64,000 bases of DNA from Paracoccaceae bacterium (GTDB lineage: Bacteria; Pseudomonadota; Alphaproteobacteria; Rhodobacterales; Rhodobacteraceae): contig JAFWNM010000012.1 in NCBI GenBank assembly GCA_017510335.1, positions 186,001 to 250,000 of the forward strand, in the 5' to 3' direction. Below the pieces are notes generated by a model. That model saw only the letters and a program-made list of their open reading frames with translations, made no database searches and was not told the DNA's origin. Made by a program: the position numbers and the translations under genes. Within the stretch, counting starts at the first letter, position 1. Each line of letters begins with the position of its first letter. Below are positions 15,778 through 23,655 of this stretch, piece by piece.

Positions 15778-16809
15778 TTACCGGATTGCCGCACCAGTGC
15801 TTTCCCCGACGATCAATGTGGTTTCCATCAGGCAGGTCAGGGGCGGGTGTTGCGGGGTGTGAATTGTTTTTAGCAACATTTCGGCGGCTTTGCGGCCTGC
15901 TTCGCGCACCGATGATTGTGTTGCCGTAAAAAGCGGCACGTCCCCGCCGTTTGGCAGGTAGGACAAGTCATCATCATGTGTGATGACCGAAACATCGCGC
16001 CCAAGGCGGACCCCCTGATCCACCAGCGCGCGCCGCAATCCATACGCCACCAGCATGGAGGACGACAAGAATGCCGTCGGCGGATCTGGCAGGCGCATCA
16101 GGTCGGTTGCGGCCCTGTGGCCAAACACTTCGGTCATTTCCGCCTGTCGCATTAGTGCAGGATCTGGCGCGACGCCCGCTTCCGTCAGGGCCTGAACATA
16201 GCCGGTGCGACGGCGCATGGCGAAATCCATGTGTTCCAACCCGTTGACCAGCGCGATCCTGCGGTGCCCCAGTTGCAGCAGGAATTCGGTTGCGCGCCTG
16301 AAGGACCGGTTGTTGTTGATATCCAGCCACGAATACGGCGCATCCACCCCGCTGGAGCGGCCATGAACGACGAAGGGAACCCCCAGTTGCGTCAGCATGG
16401 CAATGCGGGGATCGTTCAGTTTGGGGCCATGCACGATCATCCCGTCTACAGCGCCGCGCGCGATCATGTTGCGGTAAGCCTGTTCTTCATCCGCGTCGGG
16501 AACCATACTCAGGACCATTTCATAACCGGCCCGCGAATAGGTTTCGCCCGCCCCTGCAATGAAATCGGCAAATACCGGATTGACGATTTCATGGCTGTCC
16601 GACAGCGGGATAACATGGCCTATGGCATGCGTGCGTCCGGTGGCCAGACTTCTGGCGCGGGTGTTCGGGTGGTAATTGGCGCGATCGGCTGCATCGCGCA
16701 CACGCTTGCGGGTTTTGGCGTTCACTTCCGGATAGCCGTTCAGGGCGCGTGACACTGTCGTTGGCGACAGGTTCAGCGAAGCCGCAAGTTCTTTTAGGGT
16801 GACGCCCAT
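15778..16809 (-). CDS. aglR: LacI family transcriptional regulator, AglR-like
   Basis: A 343-residue LacI/GalR repressor: helix-turn-helix and hinge at residues 2-60 (VTLKELAASLNLSPTTVSRALNGYPEVNAKTRKRVRDAADRANYHPN), then a periplasmic-binding-protein-like ligand domain (IGHVIPLSDSHEIVNPVFADFIAGAG...). It is transcribed divergently from aglE across a 272-base gap that contains LacI-type palindromes. Its likely ligand is an alpha-glucoside or its product. The symbol follows the Sinorhizobium agl locus and is inferred from context. Confidence 0.87.
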   Translation of the reverse strand: MGVTLKELAASLNLSPTTVSRALNGYPEVNAKTRKRVRDAADRANYHPNTRARSLATGRTHAIGHVIPLSDSHEIVNPVFADFIAGAGETYSRAGYEMVLSMVPDADEEQAYRNMIARGAVDGMIVHGPKLNDPRIAMLTQLGVPFVVHGRSSGVDAPYSWLDINNNRSFRRATEFLLQLGHRRIALVNGLEHMDFAMRRRTGYVQALTEAGVAPDPALMRQAEMTEVFGHRAATDLMRLPDPPTAFLSSSMLVAYGLRRALVDQGVRLGRDVSVITHDDDLSYLPNGGDVPLFTATQSSVREAGRKAAEMLLKTIHTPQHPPLTCLMETTLIVGESTGAAIR

Positions 16810-16847
16810 TGTTTAGTCAAACCGCATTGGAAATTTGGGTGCAGTAT

Positions 16848-16862
16848 GCGCAAATTTTGCGC
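16848..16862. promoter_or_regulatory. Palindrome upstream of aglR
   Basis: A perfect 15-base inverted repeat, GCGCAAATTTTGCGC, lies 39 bases upstream of the aglR start codon, in its likely promoter or leader. It differs from the TCCAAA-type palindromes near aglE, so it could be a site for another regulator or an independent operator. Confidence 0.45.
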
Positions 16863-16981
16863 CTTGGAAAGTGGTATTTCGCGAATGCCTGATGCTGCAC
16901 ATGCGAAATATATCAACAAAAAAAGGGAATTCCCAAGATAGATTATTGACTTGAATTGGGTGATCGGCAAATGTCCGGTTA

Positions 16982-17010
16982 TCCAAAGCGTTTTGGAAGG
17001 TTGATTCCAA
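16982..17010. promoter_or_regulatory. Candidate LacI-type operators for aglEFGAK
   Basis: TCCAAAGCGTTTTGGA at 16982-16997 is a near-perfect palindrome centred on CG, the classic layout of LacI-family operators. It overlaps a second inverted repeat, TTGGAA-N6-TTCCAA, at 16993-17010. Both lie 72-100 bases upstream of aglE and about 180 bases from the divergent regulator gene, the natural place for AglR to repress the operon. Confidence 0.65.
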
Positions 17011-17081
17011 ACTGCTGGGATACTGATCAGCACAAGCCGAAAAATTGTGCATAACAGATCGTCAACCTTGGGAGGATGACA

Positions 17082-18434
17082 ATGAAGACCAAATTTTACG
17101 CAGGCGTTGCAACGCTTGCCCTGATGGCGGGCAGTGCCACTGCGCAAGACCTGATTATCGCGCCGGGAACGGACGGGTTTAATTGGGACAGCTTTGAGGA
17201 GTTCGCGGCTGCGCATGATTTCAGCGGCGAAACCATTACTGTTTCGGGGCCGTGGCTGCAGCCGGATGCGGGCATGCTGCGCAATGTTCTGGCCTATTTC
17301 GAACAAGCCACTGGCGCGACTGTCAACTATTCCGGTTCCGACAGTTTCGAGCAGGACATTGTCATTGCGGTTCAGGCCAATTCGGCACCCAATATCGCGG
17401 TGTTTCCACAGCCCGGGCTGGCATCGGACATGGCGGCCATTGGTGCGCTGGCGCCGCTGGGGCAGGAAACAGCCGACTGGATGGTGGAAAATTATGCCGC
17501 AGGCCAGTCCTGGGTTGATCTGGGCAGTTTCGCCAATGCAGACGGCGAACAGGAAATGTTCGGCTTCTTCTACAAGGTCGATGTGAAATCGCTTGTTTGG
17601 TATAGCCCCGAACAGTTCGATGAAATGGGCTATGACATTCCCGAAACCCTGGAAGACCTGAAAGCCCTGTCTGCGCAGATCGTCGAGGATGGTGGCACGC
17701 CATGGTGTGTCGGGCTTGGGTCTGGTGCGGCAACCGGCTGGCCCGCGACCGACTGGGTCGAGGATATGATGCTGCGCTTGCATGAACCGGAAGTCTATGA
17801 TGGCTGGATCACCAATGACGTGCCCTTCAATGACCCCCGCGTGGTCGAGGCGATCGAGGCGTATGGCGAATTCGTGCGCACCGATGGCTGGGCGCAAGGC
17901 GGCGCAGAAGCTTCCGCAACAACGGATTTCCGCGACAGCCCTGCCGGTTTGTTCCAGATCCCGCCTGCGTGCTACATGCACAAACAAGCGTCCTTCATTC
18001 CGTCCTTCTTTCCCGAAGGGTCTGAATATGGCGTGGATTTCGATTTCTTCTACTTTCCTGCATCAAGCGAGCGGGATTTGGGCGAACCGGTTCTTGGCGC
18101 TGGCACACAATTTGCCATCACCAATGACAGCCCCGCAACGCGCGGCTTGATCGAGTTCCTGAAAGCGCCCATCGCGCATGAAGTCTGGATGGCGCAGTCG
18201 GGCTTCCTGACGCCGCATACCGGCGTGAACCTGGACACATTCGGCGACGATTCGCTGCGCGCGATGAATGAAATCCTGCTGAACGCGACCACATTCCGCT
18301 TTGACGCATCTGACGTGATGCCGGGTGAAATTGGCGCAGGGGCGTTCTGGACGGGTATGGTTGATTACACCACCCAAGGCGATGCGCAAGCCGCCGCAGA
18401 TGCCATTCAACAGCGCTGGGATGCCATGCGCTAG
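17082..18434 (+). CDS. aglE: Alpha-glucoside ABC transporter, substrate-binding protein
   Basis: Periplasmic binding protein of a CUT1-type sugar importer, 450 residues. A Sec signal peptide (MKTKFYAGVATLALMAGSATAQ) is followed by a large extracytoplasmic-binding fold; the segment FSGETITVSGPWLQPDAGMLRNVLAYFEQATGATVNYSGSDSFEQD is characteristic of AglE. ATG 17082 is preferred to ATG 17076 because GGGAGG at 17070-17075 then sits 6 bases upstream. It is the first gene of the operon. A stem-loop lies between it and the permease genes, a common way of keeping binding-protein mRNA more abundant. Confidence 0.92.
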   Translation: MKTKFYAGVATLALMAGSATAQDLIIAPGTDGFNWDSFEEFAAAHDFSGETITVSGPWLQPDAGMLRNVLAYFEQATGATVNYSGSDSFEQDIVIAVQANSAPNIAVFPQPGLASDMAAIGALAPLGQETADWMVENYAAGQSWVDLGSFANADGEQEMFGFFYKVDVKSLVWYSPEQFDEMGYDIPETLEDLKALSAQIVEDGGTPWCVGLGSGAATGWPATDWVEDMMLRLHEPEVYDGWITNDVPFNDPRVVEAIEAYGEFVRTDGWAQGGAEASATTDFRDSPAGLFQIPPACYMHKQASFIPSFFPEGSEYGVDFDFFYFPASSERDLGEPVLGAGTQFAITNDSPATRGLIEFLKAPIAHEVWMAQSGFLTPHTGVNLDTFGDDSLRAMNEILLNATTFRFDASDVMPGEIGAGAFWTGMVDYTTQGDAQAAADAIQQRWDAMR

Positions 18435-18445
18435 GCCAATCTTGC

Positions 18446-18470
18446 AGGGCCGCGCCCCGTGTGCGGCCCT
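18446..18470 (+). promoter_or_regulatory. Intercistronic stem-loop between aglE and aglF
   Basis: An 8-base perfect inverted repeat, AGGGCCGC...GCGGCCCT, with a 9-base loop lies 12 bases after the aglE stop. No T run follows. It probably acts as a 3' mRNA stabiliser or partial terminator, as seen between binding-protein and permease genes elsewhere (for example malE-malF). Confidence 0.6.
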
Positions 18471-18564
18471 GAATTTTGCACATGGCTTGCTAATGGGAAA
18501 CGCGGCTGCCGGGGCATTGTCGGGACCGAGGGACTGACACAGCTGACGACCGCAAGGGGGGAAG

Positions 18565-19542
18565 ATGTCACCAGTCTTGCAAGGAATTGTGACGATCATC
18601 ATCGGGGTCGGTGGGTGCGTCGGGTATTTCTATGCGTCAAATCTGATCCTGGACAAGGTCATTTTTCCGGCGCGTGGGCCACAGGCCGGGCGCAATATCA
18701 ACCGCGCCAACAAGGTGCGCCCGTGGCTGTTCCTGTTTCCTGCCATGTTCGCCTTGGGGTTGTATCTGGTCTATCCTGTGGTGGGGTCGTTCTACAGATC
18801 GCTGTTTGACCGTTCTGGTATGAATTTCATAGGGTTGGGGAATTACTTTGACCTGATGAATGAAGGAACATTCCGCACCGCCGTATTCAACAACATGTTA
18901 TGGGTGCTGTTCGTCCCCGCAATGGCCACGTTTCTGGGCCTTCTGGTGGCGCAACTGACAGACCGCCTGTCATGGGGAAATATTGCCAAATCGCTGATCT
19001 TCATGCCTATGGCGATTTCCTTTGTGGGGGCGTCGCTGATCTGGAAATTCGTCTATTCGGCAAATCCGGATATCGGGATTATCAACGCGCTGCGCGACAC
19101 GTTCGGGATGGCACCAGTTGATCCCATTCAGGTGTCATTCTGGAACAATTTCTTCCTGATGTTCATTCTGGTCTGGATTCAGACAGGGTTTGCAATGGTC
19201 ATCCTGTCCGCAGCGTTGCGCGGCATTCCCGAAGAAACCATCGAGGCTGCGATCATAGATGGCGCGAACCCGTTTCAGGTGTTCTTTTCCATCAAGGTGC
19301 CCCAGATCATGGGGACGATTATTGTCGTCTGGACGACAATTACAATTCTGGTGCTGAAGGTGTTTGACATTGTCTACACCATGACGGGGGGCAATTTTGG
19401 AACCCATATTCTGCCCAGTTACATGATGACCTACATGTTCCGCGATGACGGGCGCGCGACTGCTGTTGCCTTCGTTATCATGATCCTCGTGCTGCCGGTG
19501 ATGGTCTGGAACATCCGGCAAGCCAGAAAAGAAATGCGCTAA
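18565..19542 (+). CDS. aglF: Alpha-glucoside ABC transporter permease AglF
   Basis: Inner-membrane permease, 325 residues, MalF-like half of the importer. It has an N-terminal membrane helix (LQGIVTIIIGVGGCVGYFYASNLI), further segments such as PWLFLFPAMFALGLYLVYPVVGSFYRSL, and the EAA loop that docks on the ATPase: IPEETIEAAIIDGANPFQVFFSIKVPQIMGTI near residues 214-245. ATG 18565 is preceded by GGGGGGAAG. It lies 18 bases upstream of aglG. Confidence 0.93.
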   Translation: MSPVLQGIVTIIIGVGGCVGYFYASNLILDKVIFPARGPQAGRNINRANKVRPWLFLFPAMFALGLYLVYPVVGSFYRSLFDRSGMNFIGLGNYFDLMNEGTFRTAVFNNMLWVLFVPAMATFLGLLVAQLTDRLSWGNIAKSLIFMPMAISFVGASLIWKFVYSANPDIGIINALRDTFGMAPVDPIQVSFWNNFFLMFILVWIQTGFAMVILSAALRGIPEETIEAAIIDGANPFQVFFSIKVPQIMGTIIVVWTTITILVLKVFDIVYTMTGGNFGTHILPSYMMTYMFRDDGRATAVAFVIMILVLPVMVWNIRQARKEMR

Positions 19543-19560
19543 GGCGCGGAGGGCAGGACA

Positions 19561-20712
19561 ATGGACAATATCGCGGGACAAAATCAGGGCGGAAGGCTGG
19601 CAGTCAACATCACTGTGGTTATTCTGGTGCTGTTGTGGCTGTTGCCGACCATCGGGTTATTCGTGTCATCCTTCCGTGACCGCGACCAGATTTCGAATTC
19701 CGGTTGGTGGCAGGCGCCCTTTTCGGTGGACCTGAATTTTCGCACGCGTGTGGCGGCGGATGGCGTGCGCGAAGAAGGCGGGGTTTTCATCGTAGAAGGC
19801 AATGTCTTCGATGACCCGGCACTGGCGCAGAATTTTCCGGATGGTGAAGGCATCGTTGCGGCGTATGGCACGCGCGCTGTGGCCCCAGGCGAATTTCGCG
19901 CAGGTCAGGTTTCGGAGTTGCGCAGCGGGGGCACCGTGGTCGTCGAACGCGACGGGCGCTACAGGGTAGAAAGTGCCGAAGAAATCGCGCGTGGCCCAAC
20001 GCTGTATTTTGAAGCGCGCACCCCGCCCAAGTTCACTTTGGCCAATTACCGCACCGTGCTGTTTGCCGACGGGATGGACCGCGCTTTTATCAATACCCTG
20101 ACGGTGACCATTCCTGCCACGGTCATTCCAATACTGATCGCGGCCTTCGCGGCCTATGCACTGGCATGGATGGATTTTCCGGGCAGGGGGCTGTTGATTG
20201 CAGCGGTCGTGGGGCTTCTGGTTGTGCCGCTGCAGCTGGCGCTGGTGCCTTTGCTGAAATTGCACACCGACATTGGCATAGGGCAAAGTTTCTTTGGCAT
20301 ATGGCTGGCGCACACGGGGTTTGGCTTGCCGCTGGCGGTATATCTGTTGCGAAACTACATGGTTGGCCTGCCGCGTGATATTATTGAATCCGCAAAAGTT
20401 GACGGCGCCACGGATTTCCAGATTTTCGTTCGGATCATCCTGCCGCTTAGTTTTCCCGCACTTGCGTCTTTTGCGATCTTCCAGTTCCTGTGGACATGGA
20501 ATGACCTGCTTGTGGCCAAGGTTTTCCTGCCATCAGGCGCGGCAAGCCAGGTCATGACTGTTAAAATTGCCGACGATCTGCTCGGGTCCCGTGGCGGGGA
20601 TTGGGGTATTCTGGCGACAGCGGCATTTGTGTCCATTGCGGTCCCGCTGCTGGTCTTCTTTACAATGCAACGCTATCTGGTGCGCGGCCTGCTGGCCGGC
20701 TCTGTCAAATAA
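19561..20712 (+). CDS. aglG: Alpha-glucoside ABC transporter permease AglG
   Basis: Second permease, 383 residues, MalG-like. After the first membrane helix (VNITVVILVLLWLLPTIGLFVSSF, about 16-39) there is an unusually long hydrophilic periplasmic segment of about 100 residues (roughly 45-155) before the permease core resumes at RTVLFADGMDRAFINTLTVTIPATVIPILIAAFAAYALAWMDF. The EAA motif is LPRDIIESAKVDGATDFQIFVRIILPLSFPAL. Long insertions here are a family feature of AglG rather than an anomaly. The gene ends 14 bases before the aglA start. Confidence 0.93.
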   Translation: MDNIAGQNQGGRLAVNITVVILVLLWLLPTIGLFVSSFRDRDQISNSGWWQAPFSVDLNFRTRVAADGVREEGGVFIVEGNVFDDPALAQNFPDGEGIVAAYGTRAVAPGEFRAGQVSELRSGGTVVVERDGRYRVESAEEIARGPTLYFEARTPPKFTLANYRTVLFADGMDRAFINTLTVTIPATVIPILIAAFAAYALAWMDFPGRGLLIAAVVGLLVVPLQLALVPLLKLHTDIGIGQSFFGIWLAHTGFGLPLAVYLLRNYMVGLPRDIIESAKVDGATDFQIFVRIILPLSFPALASFAIFQFLWTWNDLLVAKVFLPSGAASQVMTVKIADDLLGSRGGDWGILATAAFVSIAVPLLVFFTMQRYLVRGLLAGSVK

Positions 20713-20726
20713 GGAAAGAGAACCTC

Positions 20727-22379
20727 GTGTCTGTTCAAACTCTGTTGCAGCCTGAACGCGGGCTGGAGCTTTCGCCAGAATGGTGGCGTGGCGCGGTGAT
20801 ATATCAAGTTTATCCGCGCAGCTACCAAGACAGCAATGGCGATGGTATCGGCGATTTGCGCGGTATCGTGGAACGCCTGCCGTATATCGCCAGCCTTGGG
20901 GTAGATGCGATCTGGATCAGCCCGTTCTTCACATCACCGATGAAGGATTTCGGCTATGATGTGTCGGACTATTGCGATGTCGATCCGATGTTCGGCGCCT
21001 TGTCGGATTTCGATGCGCTGGTGGGCATGGCCCATAAACTGGGGATCAAGGTTCTGATTGATCTGGTGTTGTCGCATACATCTGACCAGCACCCTTGGTT
21101 CAAGGACAGTCGCGCAAGCCGCGACAATGCGCGCGCAAACTGGTATGTCTGGTCCGACCCCAAACCTGATGGAACCCCGCCAAATAACTGGCTGTCCATC
21201 TTTGGTGGGTCTGCCTGGGCTTGGGACGCGACACGGTGCCAGTATTACTTGCATAACTTTCTGGCCTCTCAGCCCGACCTGAATTTCCATGAACCCGCTG
21301 TGCAGGAAGAGTTGCTGAATGTCGCGCGCTTCTGGCTGGAACGCGGCGTGAACGGGTTTCGCCTGGATACGATCAATTTCTATGTTCATGACCGTGAATT
21401 GCGGGACAATCCGCCGCTGCCGCCAGAACAGCGCAATGCAAATATTGCCCCTGCAGTGAACCCCTATAACCATCAGGAACATATCTACGATAAGAACCAA
21501 CCGGAAAATCTGGATTTCCTGCGCCGGTTCCGCGCTGTTCTGGACACCTATGGCGCCTGCGCCGTAGGCGAGGTGGGCGACGCGCAAAAAGGGCTTGAAA
21601 TACTGGGCGAATACACATCTGGCGGCGACAAGGTGCAGATGTGTTATGCATTTGAATTTCTGGCTGCCGATGCGCCATCTGCGGCGCGCATTTCGGCAGT
21701 TTTGCGCCATCTGGACCATGTGGCCCCGGATGGCTGGGCCTGCTGGGCGTTTTCAAACCATGATGTGCCACGCCATATCACGCGCTGGAACCTTAGCCCC
21801 GCGGCCGCGCGGGCCTATGCGACCTTGATGATGTGCATGCGCGGGTCGGTATGCCTGTATCAAGGCGAAGAACTGGGCCTGCCAGAAGCGGAATTGTGCT
21901 TTGAGGATCTTCAGGATCCTTATGGCATTCAGTTCTGGCCTGAATTCAAGGGCCGTGACGGGTGCCGCACGCCGATGGTCTGGACCGGGGCTGTGGTGAA
22001 TGGCGGGTTTTCGACTGCCGTGCCGTGGTTGCCGGTGGCGCGCGAGCATGTCGGGCTGGCGGTTGATATCCAGGAACGCGCCCCCGATGCCTTGTTGCAC
22101 CACTACCGCCGTGCGGTGGCTTTTCGGCGGGCGCATCGTGCGCTGACGCATGGCAGCTTGCGCGATTTGCATGTGTCCGGAGATACGCTGTCCTTCATCC
22201 GCGAGGAGGCGGGCGAAGTGATGTTCTGCGCGTTCAACCTTAGCCATGAACCTGCAACATTGTATCTGCCGCAGGGGCATTGGGTAACGGTTGCAGGGGA
22301 TCTGAACAGTTCCGGCCCCGGCGAGGACGGTTTGGTGCATCTGGGGCCATGGCAGCCCTGTCTTGTCGTGAAACGATAA
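20727..22379 (+). CDS. aglA: Alpha-glucosidase (GH13)
   Basis: Cytoplasmic hydrolase of 550 residues that splits imported alpha-glucosides such as maltose, sucrose or trehalose. The GH13 regions are all visible: WWRGAVIYQVYPRSYQDSNGDGIGDLRG near the N-terminus, DLVLSHTSDQHPWF, the nucleophile Asp214 in GFRLDTINFY, the acid/base Glu282 in AVGEVGD, and Asp346 in FSNHDVPR. GTG 20727 (MSVQTLLQPERGLEL), with AAGGAAAGAG upstream, is chosen over a longer frame that would overlap aglG. There is no signal peptide, in keeping with action after uptake. Confidence 0.93.
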   Translation: MSVQTLLQPERGLELSPEWWRGAVIYQVYPRSYQDSNGDGIGDLRGIVERLPYIASLGVDAIWISPFFTSPMKDFGYDVSDYCDVDPMFGALSDFDALVGMAHKLGIKVLIDLVLSHTSDQHPWFKDSRASRDNARANWYVWSDPKPDGTPPNNWLSIFGGSAWAWDATRCQYYLHNFLASQPDLNFHEPAVQEELLNVARFWLERGVNGFRLDTINFYVHDRELRDNPPLPPEQRNANIAPAVNPYNHQEHIYDKNQPENLDFLRRFRAVLDTYGACAVGEVGDAQKGLEILGEYTSGGDKVQMCYAFEFLAADAPSAARISAVLRHLDHVAPDGWACWAFSNHDVPRHITRWNLSPAAARAYATLMMCMRGSVCLYQGEELGLPEAELCFEDLQDPYGIQFWPEFKGRDGCRTPMVWTGAVVNGGFSTAVPWLPVAREHVGLAVDIQERAPDALLHHYRRAVAFRRAHRALTHGSLRDLHVSGDTLSFIREEAGEVMFCAFNLSHEPATLYLPQGHWVTVAGDLNSSGPGEDGLVHLGPWQPCLVVKR

Positions 22380-22400
22380 AACAATGAAGGGGAGGACACC

Positions 22401-23492
22401 ATGGCAGATCTGAAGCTGACTGATGTCGAAAAGGCCTATGGCGAAGTCAAAGTGCTGTCTGATGTCAATCTGGACATCAAGAAGGGCGAACTTGTCGTCT
22501 TTGTCGGGCCGTCGGGGTGTGGTAAATCCACACTGCTGCGCATGATTGCAGGTCTGGAAAAGATAACGGGCGGCACATTGGAAATTGATGGCATGGTCGT
22601 CAATGACATTCCGCCCGCGCAGCGCGGCATTGCCATGGTGTTCCAATCCTACGCGCTATATCCGCATATGACAGTGCGCGACAATATGGCCTTCGCGTTG
22701 AAAATCGCCAAGAAAAGCAAGGCCGAAATTGACGCTGCGGTAAACAGGGCCGCCGATATCTTGCAACTTGACCCCTATCTGGACCGGCTGCCAAAGGCGC
22801 TGTCGGGGGGGCAGCGCCAGCGCGTGGCCATCGGGCGTTCCATTGTGCGCGATCCGAAAGTGTATCTGTTTGATGAACCGCTTTCGAACCTTGATGCGGC
22901 GCTGCGCGTGGCAACGCGCATTGAAATTGCCAAACTGAAGGAATCGATGCCCGATTCTACCATGGTGTATGTGACCCATGACCAGGTCGAAGCGATGACC
23001 CTTGCGACGCGCATTGTCGTTCTTGCAGGTGGCGGAATTGCGCAAGTGGGCACGCCCCTGGAACTTTATGAACGTCCAAACGGTGAATTCGTCGCGCAAT
23101 TCATTGGATCACCGGCAATGAACCTGCTTGCGGGCGAGGTGACGCAAACAGGGCCGCAAACGTCTGTCAAGCTGACAGGTGGCGGCACAGCGCGCGCTGA
23201 TATTCCTACAACGGATGCCGATATGGGGCTTGCCGTTAACCTGGGTGTGCGTCCAGAAGACCTGATCGCCACGGATGACGATGATTTCCTGTTTCAGGGA
23301 GAAGTTGATCTGGTCGAAGCTTTGGGTGAATTGACCGTTCTGTACTTCAAACCCCATGCGCCCGATGCGGCCCCTGTGCTGGCAAAACTGGCAGGCACAC
23401 ATAGCGGCCTAAGGGGCAAAACTGTCAAGTTGAAGGCCGATCCCGCAAAGCTGCATCTGTTTCATAACAAAGTATCGCTATTGTATCGTTAG
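22401..23492 (+). CDS. aglK: Alpha-glucoside ABC transporter ATP-binding protein (MalK type)
   Basis: ATPase subunit, 363 residues, that powers AglEFG. Walker A GPSGCGKST (about residues 36-44), Q-loop VFQSYALYPHMTV, signature LSGGQRQRVAIGR (about 135-147), Walker B VYLFDEPLSNLDA, H-loop VYVTHDQ, then the C-terminal MalK/TOBE regulatory region (about 240-363). ATG 22401 follows GGGGAGGA. It is the last gene of the operon; dispersed repeat copy C and a strong terminator follow. Confidence 0.94.
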   Translation: MADLKLTDVEKAYGEVKVLSDVNLDIKKGELVVFVGPSGCGKSTLLRMIAGLEKITGGTLEIDGMVVNDIPPAQRGIAMVFQSYALYPHMTVRDNMAFALKIAKKSKAEIDAAVNRAADILQLDPYLDRLPKALSGGQRQRVAIGRSIVRDPKVYLFDEPLSNLDAALRVATRIEIAKLKESMPDSTMVYVTHDQVEAMTLATRIVVLAGGGIAQVGTPLELYERPNGEFVAQFIGSPAMNLLAGEVTQTGPQTSVKLTGGGTARADIPTTDADMGLAVNLGVRPEDLIATDDDDFLFQGEVDLVEALGELTVLYFKPHAPDAAPVLAKLAGTHSGLRGKTVKLKADPAKLHLFHNKVSLLYR

Positions 23493-23546
23493 AGAGCATG
23501 TTCGAGAAGCCCGGAAACGGGTGCCAGTTTTGAACAACATGCTTTA
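23493..23546. repeat. Dispersed palindromic repeat, copy C
   Basis: Begins directly after the aglK stop. GAGCATGTTC on the left pairs with GAACAACATGCTTT on the right, and the core ACGGGTGCCAGTTTTGAAC aligns with copies A and B. It is followed 20 bases later by the operon terminator. Confidence 0.65.
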
Positions 23547-23565
23547 GGGCGCATTGTTAAACTGG

Positions 23566-23597
23566 AAAAGGCCGCGCTTTCCCAGCGCGGCCTTTTT
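23566..23597. terminator. Bidirectional terminator after aglK
   Basis: Perfect 13-base inverted repeat (AAAAGGCCGCGCT at 23566-23578, complement at 23584-23596) with a 5-base loop and a T run. It lies between convergent aglK and the DEAD-box helicase gene and can serve both. Confidence 0.9.
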
Positions 23598-23655
23598 CGT
23601 GTTGTTGTATATCAATATACCAAGCGGCCCGCACCTATGGGCGCATTGTATCGTT

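Noticed and set aside
16794-17987. Open frame of 397 codons on the minus strand opposite aglE and the aglR-aglE gap
   Set aside because: It covers the operator region and a clear AglE with signal peptide; its translation lacks recognisable features.
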